From contig JBAZKM010000009.1 in the NCBI GenBank assembly GCA_041650805.1, forward strand, positions 1 through 64,000: a DNA stretch of 64,000 nt, read 5' to 3'. A program made the translations under genes and the position numbers. Numbering within the stretch: position 1 is the stretch's first letter; each line of letters opens with the position of its first letter. This document shows, piece by piece, positions 8,768 to 17,485 of the stretch. The DNA is from Candidatus Omnitrophota bacterium (GTDB taxonomy: Bacteria; Omnitrophota; Gorgyraeia; 2-01-FULL-45-10). Below the pieces are notes generated by a model. It did not search any database and was not told where the DNA came from. It saw only the letters and a list, made by a program, of their open reading frames with translations.

Positions 8768-10331
8768 ATATATAGTATGAATCGATGACTTTGACCAAAG
8801 AATATCTCTCCTTTATATAGGTATCGAGCAGGCCGTCTTCCGAGCGGCCAAAATCCCTCAGGAAAAGGAACCTCGTATTATTTATCTCGAGAGAACGGAT
8901 CATCTCCTCCTGTATGTCGCGTCTCGTCTGGAAGCCCGGTATCATAACGTAATACTTGACCGCCGGCACCCTGTCGGTAAGAAAATAGAGGAGGTCGAAC
9001 CATCCTATCTGGGGCACGTTGTGCCTCAAGGGGCCTATGTATATCCGCTCGTCACCGGCCGTATTCTCCCTTATGAATTTTTCGAGTTCCACGAAAACGG
9101 GCCGGACGTCATCGGGGATATAGATCGTGCCTCGTTCGAAGACGGCGGGTTCGACCTCTTTCTTCACGAATGGCTTCGTGTAGATATCTTTTATGTACCT
9201 CTCCGTGCTGTGGTACAAAAGGAGCGCGGCGAGGAGCCCCACGTACGACAGCATCGCCATCTCCAGGACTTTAAAAGGCCTGTTCCTGCTCTCCGCGCGA
9301 TGACTGAAAAGCGAGCCGAGTAGGACGGCCGATGGCGCAAAAGAGACGGCGAGGTGATTATCGTCCACCCTGAAGACGAGCTGCTGAAGGTAGAGCACTG
9401 CAAGCGTTATTATGCCGGATAAGAGCACCAGCCGCTTATCGAGCCGTTTCTTAATAAAGATATCTGATATGAATAGGAAAACGCTGGAGGCGCATATGAT
9501 GACAGGTATATAGAATTTGTTGTGGCGTATGAAGATACATCCCCTGTGAAATATGGCGCCGGGATCCTGTATATAAGGAGGGAACGGTATCGCGCCCCAC
9601 CTGTGGAATGCCGACGGCTCCACGAACATCGCCCGAAATGCGTCATTGAGCGCGCCCATCCTGTATAACCAGGCCGTAAGAAGGACCGCGCATATAACGG
9701 GTCCGGCGGCAAGGCCCACAGACCTGACGGCTATCCTCCCGGCCGCGCCGCGGCGCGGTCCGTAGAGGGCGTGTGCCGTCAGGCCCACGCAGCCCGAAAG
9801 AAAGGTGAGGAACGCTATATCATGCCGGAAGATGAGGGTTATCCCCAAAGAGACGCTCGCGGCGGCAAGGTAACCCGTCTTCTCCTTTTCGATAAATTCG
9901 AGCAGGCATGCGAGCGTTATCATGCTCCACATGACCCCCGGCCATATGGCGCGCGGTATGGAGGGCTCCCCCAGGGAAGAGAAGACGCCCAGGCACATTA
10001 CAAAGGAAAATAAGGCCCATCCCCGGGACGCCACTTTCCCGGCGATGTAAAATACCGTTGCCAGGATCACCGAAAGTACGATTATATTATAGAACCTCCC
10101 CACGTAGAGATGCATACCGAAGACCTTGAGCAGCGCGGCAAGCGTATATGCATGCCCCGGCGGATACATTATGAGGAAGTAGTCCTTATATGGGGTCATG
10201 CCCTTAAGCACCATCATGGAGGTATTGAGGTAATCTCCCTCATCATAAGGCGCCCAGCACTTGTCGTACGACGGGAGGAGATATAAAAGGGCTATAAAAA
10301 ATACGGCCAGGACGAGGTTCATCGGCCTCAT
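8754..10331 (-). CDS. Polytopic membrane glycosyltransferase-like protein (GT39/ArnT type)
   Basis: About 525 residues with roughly ten or more hydrophobic segments and a C-terminal soluble tail. Near the N-terminus a first periplasmic loop reads APYDEGDYLN, an acidic pair typical of GT-C enzymes that use polyprenyl-phosphate sugars, followed by YKDYF and MYPPGHAY. Start chosen at the ATG at 10331, which overlaps the previous stop by four bases. Longer in-frame openings upstream would run deep into the neighbouring gene. A 14-base overlap with gmhB follows. It probably adds a sugar on the outer membrane face of the inner membrane. Donor and acceptor are unknown. Confidence 0.7.
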   Translation of the reverse strand: MRPMNLVLAVFFIALLYLLPSYDKCWAPYDEGDYLNTSMMVLKGMTPYKDYFLIMYPPGHAYTLAALLKVFGMHLYVGRFYNIIVLSVILATVFYIAGKVASRGWALFSFVMCLGVFSSLGEPSIPRAIWPGVMWSMITLACLLEFIEKEKTGYLAAASVSLGITLIFRHDIAFLTFLSGCVGLTAHALYGPRRGAAGRIAVRSVGLAAGPVICAVLLTAWLYRMGALNDAFRAMFVEPSAFHRWGAIPFPPYIQDPGAIFHRGCIFIRHNKFYIPVIICASSVFLFISDIFIKKRLDKRLVLLSGIITLAVLYLQQLVFRVDDNHLAVSFAPSAVLLGSLFSHRAESRNRPFKVLEMAMLSYVGLLAALLLYHSTERYIKDIYTKPFVKKEVEPAVFERGTIYIPDDVRPVFVELEKFIRENTAGDERIYIGPLRHNVPQIGWFDLLYFLTDRVPAVKYYVMIPGFQTRRDIQEEMIRSLEINNTRFLFLRDFGRSEDGLLDTYIKERYSLVKVIDSYYIYGKR

Positions 10332-11707
10332 ACTTCCCATCCCTTCTCTTTGCATACGAGCATAAGCCAGAAGACCGAGACGGGCAGGAGGTGTATGAAA
10401 AATCTGCTTGCGGTCGTGGAGAGATGCCACGAAAGGTCCCGCGGGGTGAGCATATAGATGGCCGTGTAACCGCCGAACATCAGGAATACGGCAACGGTCA
10501 TATAGAAGAGGTCTTTTGAGAAGACCTTCCTGAATGCCGCCGCAAAGGCGCCGATGCACAGTATCCAGGCGATATTCCATTTCTTCGGCCCGAAGAACTG
10601 CCTCTGGTATTCGTACAGTATAGCCGGTATCCTTTTGATGCCGGTCACAAACCCGGCTCGTCCCTGAAGGCCGGCCGTATTAAAATCTTCGTGGAGCCCG
10701 AGGCCCGCGGCGCGCAACGCGCAGAGGAACGCTCCCAGGAGGGCCAGGACCAGGACCACATATGCCACCCCTGCCCTTACGGACCGGGACCTATCCCTTA
10801 TGAGGGAGGCCGATATCACCGCGATATTGACGAAGGCGAACATCACCCCTTCGGTCTTCGTCCAGACCGCCAGCGCCAAAAATATAAAGGAGAGCGCGAG
10901 GAATACGCCATTCCTCTTCTGTGCTATCCACAGGAAGAGATATAAAATACTGGCGGAATAGTACAGCGTGAGCGGGAGGTCGGCATATCCGTTCGTAGCA
11001 TATTCGCTGAATTGGGGCACCGTCGCCAGTAGGAAGGTGCCGAGGAACGCCATCCTCCTCTTGATCATCCGTTTCGCGGCCGAGTAGAATATGACCAGGG
11101 CGGAAAGGAAGAGGAGAGGGAATATGCACTTTACCAGGAGGTCGTTCAGGGCTCCGATAGATACATAGAAGAACGTCTCCGCGAGCGGCAGGAAAAGCGG
11201 ATACTCTAAATGCGGCACCACATCCTTGAGGCCGGTGAAGAAATAGTCCGGTATGCCCCGGGCCAGATAGAATATCTTCGCCTTGATGGCATATATCGCT
11301 ATGGCATCGTATGATTCGATCGGCTTGGCCATGGCCCTGAAGAACGTATACGAGACCTCAAGCGCCGTACCGAGAAGGAATAACTTCTCGATCGGGACGA
11401 GAGGCGGAGATACCTCCCTGCCACCATTACCGGGACCCTTTCCCCTCTCCTTACCGTATAATAAGAGAGAGGCGAGGAAGAGCGGTATCCACGGCACGGC
11501 GATGGAGAAGACGCTGAAACTTATGCCGGATACCGACAAGAGGGCCATCTCCACGGTCACAAGGCCCAAACCGGCGGCGTATGAGATGGCAAGCTTCTCC
11601 GCCGGATAGAATACCTCCTTCCGGTATGACAAGAGCGATATCACGCTCCAGCCTGCCGCTGTGGCTAATGCTATACAGAAAATTATCCTGAACGAGGTGA
11701 TCATCAT
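10328..11707 (-). CDS. Polytopic membrane protein, probable GT-C glycosyltransferase
   Basis: 459 residues and about eleven membrane segments. A PIESYDAIAIYAIKAKIFY loop after the first helices places an acidic residue as in GT-C/ArnT-like enzymes. HLEYPLFLPLAETFFY and NGYADLPLTLYYS follow. It overlaps both neighbours by four bases (ATGA junctions), so it is translationally coupled to the small anchored protein upstream and to another GT-C-like protein downstream. The exact family was not recognised. Confidence 0.65.
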   Translation of the reverse strand: MMITSFRIIFCIALATAAGWSVISLLSYRKEVFYPAEKLAISYAAGLGLVTVEMALLSVSGISFSVFSIAVPWIPLFLASLLLYGKERGKGPGNGGREVSPPLVPIEKLFLLGTALEVSYTFFRAMAKPIESYDAIAIYAIKAKIFYLARGIPDYFFTGLKDVVPHLEYPLFLPLAETFFYVSIGALNDLLVKCIFPLLFLSALVIFYSAAKRMIKRRMAFLGTFLLATVPQFSEYATNGYADLPLTLYYSASILYLFLWIAQKRNGVFLALSFIFLALAVWTKTEGVMFAFVNIAVISASLIRDRSRSVRAGVAYVVLVLALLGAFLCALRAAGLGLHEDFNTAGLQGRAGFVTGIKRIPAILYEYQRQFFGPKKWNIAWILCIGAFAAAFRKVFSKDLFYMTVAVFLMFGGYTAIYMLTPRDLSWHLSTTASRFFIHLLPVSVFWLMLVCKEKGWEV

Positions 11708-12105
11708 GGCGTCCTTTTCAGGATGTACCTTTCCCTGTCTAACCGTTTAAATATCCCGTAACCGTCCCTGGAGAAGCCGTCGAGGCCGTATACCAGGATG
11801 AAATCGGGCACCCCGGCCTCTATGTTCGGATAGAGGTAATACGCGGCCCTTCTCCCGTCGAGCGGCTCCTTATCGAGCCCCACTATGGAGTACGTGGAAG
11901 ACGGGGGCATGGAACCGTTACAGAAACGTATAAATTCGTACAGGCGCGGCCCCGTTACATACGCCCTCCTCTCCTCGAGAGAAGACGAAAAGAGGACCGC
12001 ATATTCCCCGGCCAGGTCTTTCTTCAGATAAGGCCTTACCGAGAATAAGAGCCATAGCCCTACCCATACGGCCAATGCCGCCTTTATGATCATCCTCTGC
12101 GCCAT
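11704..12105 (-). CDS. Small membrane-anchored protein of unknown function
   Basis: 133 residues. One N-terminal hydrophobic segment (AALAVWVGLWLLFSV, residues 8-23) is followed by a soluble domain that should be periplasmic. I recognise no family. The soluble part contains RLYEFIRFCNGSMP, TYSIVGLDKEP and YYLYPNIEAG, reminiscent of the C-terminal soluble tails of large membrane glycosyltransferases, so it may be a detached accessory domain for the GT-C-like protein it overlaps by four bases. It follows the DPM1-like gene by one base. Confidence 0.6.
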   Translation of the reverse strand: MAQRMIIKAALAVWVGLWLLFSVRPYLKKDLAGEYAVLFSSSLEERRAYVTGPRLYEFIRFCNGSMPPSSTYSIVGLDKEPLDGRRAAYYLYPNIEAGVPDFILVYGLDGFSRDGYGIFKRLDRERYILKRTP

Positions 12106-12106
12106 A

Positions 12107-12814
12107 TCAATCCGTAAAACGGTACCTGATGAGGGTCCAGAGCGCGGAAAAACCGTGGACCCAGGTTATCTTCTTCCCCTCCGCATAGCTGCGGCCGTAA
12201 TAGGAGATGGGGAGCTCGTAAACACGCAGCTTCTTCTTCAGTATCTTGGCCGTGATCTCCGGCTCGATCGAGAAGTCGTCGGACTGAAGCCGCATGCCCT
12301 TTATCACATCCCGCGTGAAGGCCTTGTACCCGGTCTCCATGTCGGTCAATGTGGTATTGAAGAGTATATCCGTAACGAGGGTGAGGAACCTGTTCCCCAT
12401 GAGATGCCAGAACATATGGGCCCGCTGCGGTTTCCCTCCCCACAGGCGCGAACCGTATACCACGTCGGCAAAGCCGTTCCTTATAGGGGCGATCAACTCT
12501 TTCAGCTCACCGGGATCATACTCCATGTCGGCATCCTGCGTGACTATGATATCGCCGCCGGCGCACCCGAAACCGGTCCTGAGCGCCGCGCCTTTGCCGG
12601 CATTCCTTTCATGGAAGGCCGTCTTGACCTTACCCGGGAATTTCCCCTTTTCCAGAAGCTCCCGCGTCCCGTCCGTCGAGCCGTCGTCCACTACTATAAC
12701 CTCTTTGAGCATATCGAGCTTGAGCACTCTATCTATGATCTTCAAAATAGTGTCCCGTTCGTTATAGACCGGGATGATGACCGAAAGGCATTCATTTTCC
12801 ATATGGTTCACCAT
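12107..12814 (-). CDS. DPM1/dolichol-phosphate-mannose-synthase-like GT2
   Basis: 235-residue GT-A enzyme with SVIIPVYNERDTI, VDDGSTDGTRELL and the metal-binding DADMEYDP (about residue 92), followed by VVYGSRLWGG, characteristic of polyprenyl-phosphate glycosyltransferases of the DPM1 type. No C-terminal membrane helices are present, so it is the short soluble form. It likely charges undecaprenyl phosphate with a single sugar, which the two adjacent GT-C-like membrane proteins could then use on the other side of the membrane. The ATG at 12814 overlaps the upstream stop by seven bases. ATG at 12802 is an alternative. Confidence 0.88.
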   Translation of the reverse strand: MVNHMENECLSVIIPVYNERDTILKIIDRVLKLDMLKEVIVVDDGSTDGTRELLEKGKFPGKVKTAFHERNAGKGAALRTGFGCAGGDIIVTQDADMEYDPGELKELIAPIRNGFADVVYGSRLWGGKPQRAHMFWHLMGNRFLTLVTDILFNTTLTDMETGYKAFTRDVIKGMRLQSDDFSIEPEITAKILKKKLRVYELPISYYGRSYAEGKKITWVHGFSALWTLIRYRFTD

Positions 12815-13851
12815 TCCTTGCTTTTGGCATTACAGAAAGCTATAAGGGCATCGTCCCCTCCGCTGAAGAGATCACTGCCGTGCATGCCCTTCGTCCCCGA
12901 TAAAAATCTTTTCATACCGTCATCTTCCGGTATCACTACGTCTATCTTCTTCTTGCGCCTTCTCTCCCATAGCCTGTACAGGACGCTGCCGGAAAAGAGG
13001 ACTCTCCCGGCAGAGAAATACCTTATCTGTATATGGTCCTTGAACCGGGGCCGGGCCATGCCATCGGGTAAGAATATGTTCACGCGATGGCCTTTATTCA
13101 ACAGGGCATATATGGCATCTCTTCTCCCGGCCAACCAGCTCCCGCTCCTGGCTATGAACGCTATGCTGAGCGGCCTGCCCCACTTCCGGTTGTACAGCTT
13201 CTCGTTCTCCCTGAATATCTCATCCCTCTCTTTTATCTTGTCGAAGCTGAGCCGGTCGCGGTGATATACGAATGAAGTTCCTGCCTTTACGCATATATAT
13301 CCTGCCTCTATCGCCCTCCTTGAGAAGTCCTTCTCTTCAAAATACCCCATGCCGTACGCTTCGTCGAAAAGGCCTACCCTCTCCACCACCTCCCGTTTTA
13401 TGAGCATGCAAAAACCTCTTGCCGAATCGAGCTCCTGCCAGCCGTATCGTCCGCCGTAAGGGGCCTTATCGCCGAAGACGTTGCTGGCCGGATTTGCTAT
13501 ACCGATGGCCCCGGGCCCTTTTTCGCAAGTGTCGATAAGACGCTCGAGCCAGTCTTCCGTGACTACGGTGTCGTTATTAAGGATGCATATGTAGCGGCCG
13601 GCGGACGACCTTATGCCCTGGTTCACGGCCTTTACAAAACCGAGGTTCTCTTCGTTCCTTATCAGGACCGTCCCGGGCGCATCCTTACGAAGCCCCTCGA
13701 GATACCTCCTCGTCGCTTCGCCGCTCGCGTTATCTATTATGATAAGCCTGTATGGGCCGTGGGTATGCTCCCGCACCTTATCTATACAGATAGACGTGCT
13801 CTCCTGCTCATTCCAGACCGGAATGATTATGTCGCATCCTTCTTCGCGCAT
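12808..13851 (-). CDS. GT2 glycosyltransferase with C-terminal extension (paralogue 1)
   Basis: About 347 residues. The GT-A domain (CDIIIPVWNE start, LNNDTVVT as the metal-binding motif, GFCMLIKREVVERVGLFDEAYGMGYFEE) occupies roughly residues 1-225. It is followed by a further 110-120 residues starting at KWGRPLSIAFIA and ending in a short IDVVIPEDDG Rossmann-like strand-turn. The same extension recurs in the genes at 16468, 17486 and 18538. Start set at ATG 13851 by analogy with those paralogues, which begin within a few residues of CDII. The frame stays open to 13872. The GT2 part resembles rhamnosyltransferase-type enzymes. Linkage unknown. Confidence 0.85.
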   Translation of the reverse strand: MREEGCDIIIPVWNEQESTSICIDKVREHTHGPYRLIIIDNASGEATRRYLEGLRKDAPGTVLIRNEENLGFVKAVNQGIRSSAGRYICILNNDTVVTEDWLERLIDTCEKGPGAIGIANPASNVFGDKAPYGGRYGWQELDSARGFCMLIKREVVERVGLFDEAYGMGYFEEKDFSRRAIEAGYICVKAGTSFVYHRDRLSFDKIKERDEIFRENEKLYNRKWGRPLSIAFIARSGSWLAGRRDAIYALLNKGHRVNIFLPDGMARPRFKDHIQIRYFSAGRVLFSGSVLYRLWERRRKKKIDVVIPEDDGMKRFLSGTKGMHGSDLFSGGDDALIAFCNAKSKEW

Positions 13852-14603
13852 AGCTCCCGGTATTTGGCCCATATCAGGAAATTGACGAAGGCGAATAGCA
13901 CGGAAAAGACGAGACCGTACATCCCCTCCCTGTAACCTTTCTTCTTTACATACATCTTCCAGAATATCTTGAACGTCCTCCCGACCATATTCGCCGTGGC
14001 GCGGTCCATCATGGAGGCGCCTTCGCGTTTAAAGAGCGCCTCGGCCTCCACGGAGCTGTAGTGGTTCTGTCTCTCTATGAATTGGGATATGCTCGTAAAT
14101 GGGTAGTGTTCTATATCCGCTTCGATAGTGCCCGTCTTCCCTTTGTATACGGGCCTCTCATGAAGCGCCCCCTCAAAGCGTACGGCCCGGCGGCGCACAA
14201 GGTTCGGTATGTAGTGGCACCATCCGCCGTGCTCCATGCAGTGGCCGAGGAAAAAGTTTTTCCTGCGGAATTTATATACATCGACCGCGTCATCGCTGCC
14301 CACTGCTTCGTCCGCCTTCTTTTTAAAATCATCCGTCACGCGGTCATCGGCGTCCAGGTGAAGCACCCAGTCGCCGGATGAGGCATCCATACCGGCATTT
14401 CTCTCCTTCGAAAAATCTCCCTCAAAGCGGTGCGGTATCACCCTGGCGCCGCATTCCGCGGCTATATCCCGGGTCCTGTCGGCGCTGTAGCCGTCCACGA
14501 CTATGACCTCGAACGCCCATCCGGCAACGCGCGCGATGCATTCACGGATATTCCGTTCTTCGTTCTTGGTTATTATGGCGACCGATATCTTAGGTCTGGT
14601 CAT
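13827..14603 (-). CDS. WaaE/KdtX-like GT2 glycosyltransferase
   Basis: 258 residues, of the LPS core beta-1,4-glucosyltransferase-like class. It shows SVAIITKNEERNIREC at the start, VVDGYSADRTRDIA, then FSKERNAGMD and the metal-binding LDADDRV (about residue 86). The C-terminus has a single hydrophobic stretch (YGLVFSVLFAFVNFLIWA) that may anchor it peripherally. A sister gene lies at 15675, beyond the SGNH hydrolase gene. The 25-base overlap with the next gene suggests translational coupling. Confidence 0.88.
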   Translation of the reverse strand: MTRPKISVAIITKNEERNIRECIARVAGWAFEVIVVDGYSADRTRDIAAECGARVIPHRFEGDFSKERNAGMDASSGDWVLHLDADDRVTDDFKKKADEAVGSDDAVDVYKFRRKNFFLGHCMEHGGWCHYIPNLVRRRAVRFEGALHERPVYKGKTGTIEADIEHYPFTSISQFIERQNHYSSVEAEALFKREGASMMDRATANMVGRTFKIFWKMYVKKKGYREGMYGLVFSVLFAFVNFLIWAKYRELCAKKDAT

Positions 14604-14607
14604 ATGA

Positions 14608-15678
14608 TCATTCCGGGATGATCCCGCTCTCGTCCAGATACCGTGCCGTGGCCTCGGCCGATATCATGTACCCTCTCTCATTGAGGTGGATATGCCCTAC
14701 CGCCTTCTCTTTGACATCTACGGCCAGCATACCCACGAACGTGTCGTAGAGGTCGAAGACGCGTATATTCTTCTCGGCGCAGAAATCTTTTACGGCCGTA
14801 TTGATGATCTTGTAGTTACCGTAGCCGTCCGCGGGTATAGTTTCGTCATCTGCGCTGTATTCAAAGCTCGGGAACATGACCACCAGGAACCCTACACCCC
14901 TCTCTCCCAGGAAACCCCTTATCCCATCCAGGGCGCTCAGGCACCCGTCCTTTTTATAGAGCAGGTTCTTTATCCTGAACCCGTCCCAGAAGTGCTCGGA
15001 ATACTCTTCCCTGCGGAGAGGGAAGATATCTTCCCTCCCGGACAACTTTTTGATAAGTATATTGAGCCGGAACTTTACGAATTCGAAGAACCATATCCCG
15101 GTGCCTTCATGCTCCAGCGAAGGGTCCCTGGGCATGACGTACTGCGGCTCTCCGTCGTTGAAGAAGAACCCCAGTATGACCAGGTCCGGATCGTACTTCA
15201 TCCCCTCCCTCTTCAGGAGCTCGAATTCCTGCGCCGTATTATAGCCGTAGACGGAGACGTTTATGACCTCGAACTTCCTTCCCGGGTACTTCCCGTTCAG
15301 GATGCGCTCAAGGCGCTTTGGGTAGCTATCTTCAAGGTTGACCCCCCACCCGAACATGTAAGAATCCCCGAGCGCCACTATCCTGTATGTGCCGCTCTCC
15401 TTGGCATAGCCGTATTCGTAGTCGCGCAACCCTTTCGAGTTGATCTTATATGAGATGCCGTTATCCGATTCAAAAGACGAACCCGGTTTCAGCGTATACT
15501 CCTGCCTGTCGCGTGGCCCGAGCGGTTTCACAAGCGGATAGCCCGGCTTTTCGAGTTCCCTGGCCATCGCGCGGCCGTACTTATAGAATTTATAGGCCCT
15601 GTACGACGCCTCGAGGAGAAGGAGGACCGATACGAATATAAGGACCAGGGATATCGACAGGACCATCAGCCTCTTCAA
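14608..15678 (-). CDS. Membrane-anchored SGNH/GDSL hydrolase-like protein
   Basis: 356 residues. An N-terminal signal anchor (residues 5-23) is followed by a linker and an SGNH-hydrolase fold: block I GDSY at 104-107, a block III-like GFFFNDGEP, and a block V-like HLNERGY near the C-terminus with the catalytic His. Such extracytoplasmic hydrolases in polysaccharide loci add or remove O-acetyl groups (AlgX/AlgJ-like or esterases). The start at 15678 is TTG with a TTGA overlap of the preceding stop and gives a basic KR ahead of the helix. An ATG at 15666 with an AAGAGG site is an alternative. Confidence 0.75.
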   Translation of the reverse strand: MKRLMVLSISLVLIFVSVLLLLEASYRAYKFYKYGRAMARELEKPGYPLVKPLGPRDRQEYTLKPGSSFESDNGISYKINSKGLRDYEYGYAKESGTYRIVALGDSYMFGWGVNLEDSYPKRLERILNGKYPGRKFEVINVSVYGYNTAQEFELLKREGMKYDPDLVILGFFFNDGEPQYVMPRDPSLEHEGTGIWFFEFVKFRLNILIKKLSGREDIFPLRREEYSEHFWDGFRIKNLLYKKDGCLSALDGIRGFLGERGVGFLVVMFPSFEYSADDETIPADGYGNYKIINTAVKDFCAEKNIRVFDLYDTFVGMLAVDVKEKAVGHIHLNERGYMISAEATARYLDESGIIPE

Positions 15679-16448
15679 CTCTTTCCGCCCTTCTCTTGGT
15701 CCATCATGTACCGGTATTTGGCATAACTCATCAGCTGGTAGAGGCCGTTACCGTAAGCGACCACGAAACCTATAAGACCGTCCTTGAACCCCTGCTTGAG
15801 AATGTACGACTTCAGGAAGCGGTCGTAAAATTTTCTCATCATCGTCAGGAAATTTATACGCCTCTTCTCATTGAACCATTTCCTGGCCTCGAGCGTCGTC
15901 TGGTTATTCAGGCTGGCGAAGAAATCGTGAAAATCCCTGTACGAATGGTGTATTATATCTTTGGTCAGGTGACCGCATGAGCCGTCTATGAAGACCCTGG
16001 GGTGCACCTCTACCTCCTCATACCTGAACTTATCCTTCCTGAATAGCCGCACCTTGCCGGCCGGATACCATCCGCCGTGTCTTATCCAGTGGTCTCCTAT
16101 ATATGTCCTTATAGGGATGGTAAAGGCGGCGTCCTTTATCGTGCCGGAGGACAGGAGCCCCGAGAGCTCTTCGTAAAGTTCCGGCGAGGCCTCCTCGTCC
16201 GCGTCGAGCGAGAGCACCCATTCATTGCGGGCCGTGCCGTAAGCGTAATTCCTGTGTCTGCCTTCTACATCCATCTTCCGGACCGTCACTTTACCGGTAT
16301 AGCGTTTGGCGATCTCGGCCGTCCTGTCCGTACTCTCATCGTCGAGGACAACGATCTCGTCTGCCCATGCCACGCTTCCCAGGCACCTCGCCATATTATC
16401 TTCTTCATTCTTGGTTATCACTACAACCGATACCGGTAATTTTTTCAT
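15675..16448 (-). CDS. WaaE/KdtX-like GT2 glycosyltransferase
   Basis: 257 residues, the sister of the gene at 13827. It has SVVVITKNEEDNMARC, VLDDESTDRTAEIA, the EGRHRNYAYGTAR loop and LDADEEASPELY as the metal-binding motif. HGGWYPAGKVRLFRKDKFRYEE matches the acceptor region of WaaE-type glucosyltransferases. Relatives transfer glucose or a related hexose to LPS core heptose. The presence of heptose genes (gmhB, GT9) in the same locus makes that plausible but unproven. Confidence 0.88.
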   Translation of the reverse strand: MKKLPVSVVVITKNEEDNMARCLGSVAWADEIVVLDDESTDRTAEIAKRYTGKVTVRKMDVEGRHRNYAYGTARNEWVLSLDADEEASPELYEELSGLLSSGTIKDAAFTIPIRTYIGDHWIRHGGWYPAGKVRLFRKDKFRYEEVEVHPRVFIDGSCGHLTKDIIHHSYRDFHDFFASLNNQTTLEARKWFNEKRRINFLTMMRKFYDRFLKSYILKQGFKDGLIGFVVAYGNGLYQLMSYAKYRYMMDQEKGGKS

Positions 16449-16467
16449 TTCTCTCCCCTTGCCGTAG

Positions 16468-17481
16468 TTAATAATAATGCACCTTTGCCCTGTGAATAAA
16501 AGAGAGCGATTCCAATAACCTGCCCGTCCTCTCTCCGCCTATAAAGATATCGTTAAATCTCTTCTTCTTTGTAAGTATCCTGTATAACATCTTCGGATAA
16601 AATCGCTTTGGCTCTATCTCACAGGAGATTATATTCGAATGCTCGGGGATATCTATATGCCCCCTCGAAAAATACCATATCCAGTTGCCGTCCCGCGCCA
16701 ACCTTAGCAGTTCCGAACGCAGCCGCTGCATGAATAGATCATCGCATGAATCCAGTATATATGCTATCCTCCTCGGCCTGCCCCACCTGAACTCATATAT
16801 TTCCCTGTTCCTCTTAAAATCGCTTTCGAACGTCCTGGACCTCCTGAACGAGGAGTGTTCCCTGTGATAGACATAAGCCCCCAGGGCCCTTACGCACCTG
16901 TATCCTTCCCGTATCGCACGTCTTGAAAAATCGGTGTCTTCAAAATTCCCCATGCCGTATATCTCATCGAAAAGACCTATCCGCCCGACCACCTCTCTCT
17001 TTATGAGCATGCAGAAACCTATGGCCGCCCCCAGTTCAACGGACCTTCCCGCCCCTTTCCTTATGCTCCGCGCGTATATATCTATCGGTTCCCCCTGCTG
17101 GGGCTTCTGTCCGAGATTGTTACTCGAAGGGTTGACTACACCTATCGACGGGTCGCTCCGGGCGATCCTTATCATCTCCTCAAGCCATCCCTCCGTGACC
17201 AGGGTATCATTATTCAATACGCATATATAAGGGGCTTCGGAAGACCTCTCTCCCTGGTTGACCGCCTTGACAAAACCAAGGTTCTCTTTATTCCTTATAA
17301 GCATCACATCTACGGGGCTCTTATCCCTGAGGCCTTCCAGGTAGCGTGCGGTCTCTTCATCGCTCGCATTATCCACCAGGATGAGACGGTAGTCCTTCCC
17401 CGTCTTTTCAAAGACCGACCTTATACAGTCCGCGGTCAATGTGAGGTTGTTCCAAACCGGCATTATGATATCACAGCGCAT
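16468..17481 (-). CDS. GT2 glycosyltransferase with C-terminal extension (paralogue 2)
   Basis: 337 residues. The GT-A domain begins MRCDIIMPVWNN, carries VLNNDTLVT and GFCMLIKREVVGRIGLFDEIYGMG, then REHSSF before the extension. From about residue 230 the shared extension starts at RWGRPRRIAYIL and ends at FNDIFIGGERTGRLLES. It is followed 4 bases later by no coupling partner on its 3' side (19-base gap to the next gene), unlike most neighbours. Function: transfer of an unknown, possibly deoxyhexose, residue onto the growing glycan. Confidence 0.85.
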   Translation of the reverse strand: MRCDIIMPVWNNLTLTADCIRSVFEKTGKDYRLILVDNASDEETARYLEGLRDKSPVDVMLIRNKENLGFVKAVNQGERSSEAPYICVLNNDTLVTEGWLEEMIRIARSDPSIGVVNPSSNNLGQKPQQGEPIDIYARSIRKGAGRSVELGAAIGFCMLIKREVVGRIGLFDEIYGMGNFEDTDFSRRAIREGYRCVRALGAYVYHREHSSFRRSRTFESDFKRNREIYEFRWGRPRRIAYILDSCDDLFMQRLRSELLRLARDGNWIWYFSRGHIDIPEHSNIISCEIEPKRFYPKMLYRILTKKKRFNDIFIGGERTGRLLESLSFIHRAKVHYY

Positions 17482-17485
17482 ATAT

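Noticed and set aside
10332..10580. N-terminal extension of the GT-C-like gene ending at 8754
   Set aside because: The ATG at 10331 makes a standard ATGA junction; the residues upstream overlap the next gene and lack hydrophobic or family character.
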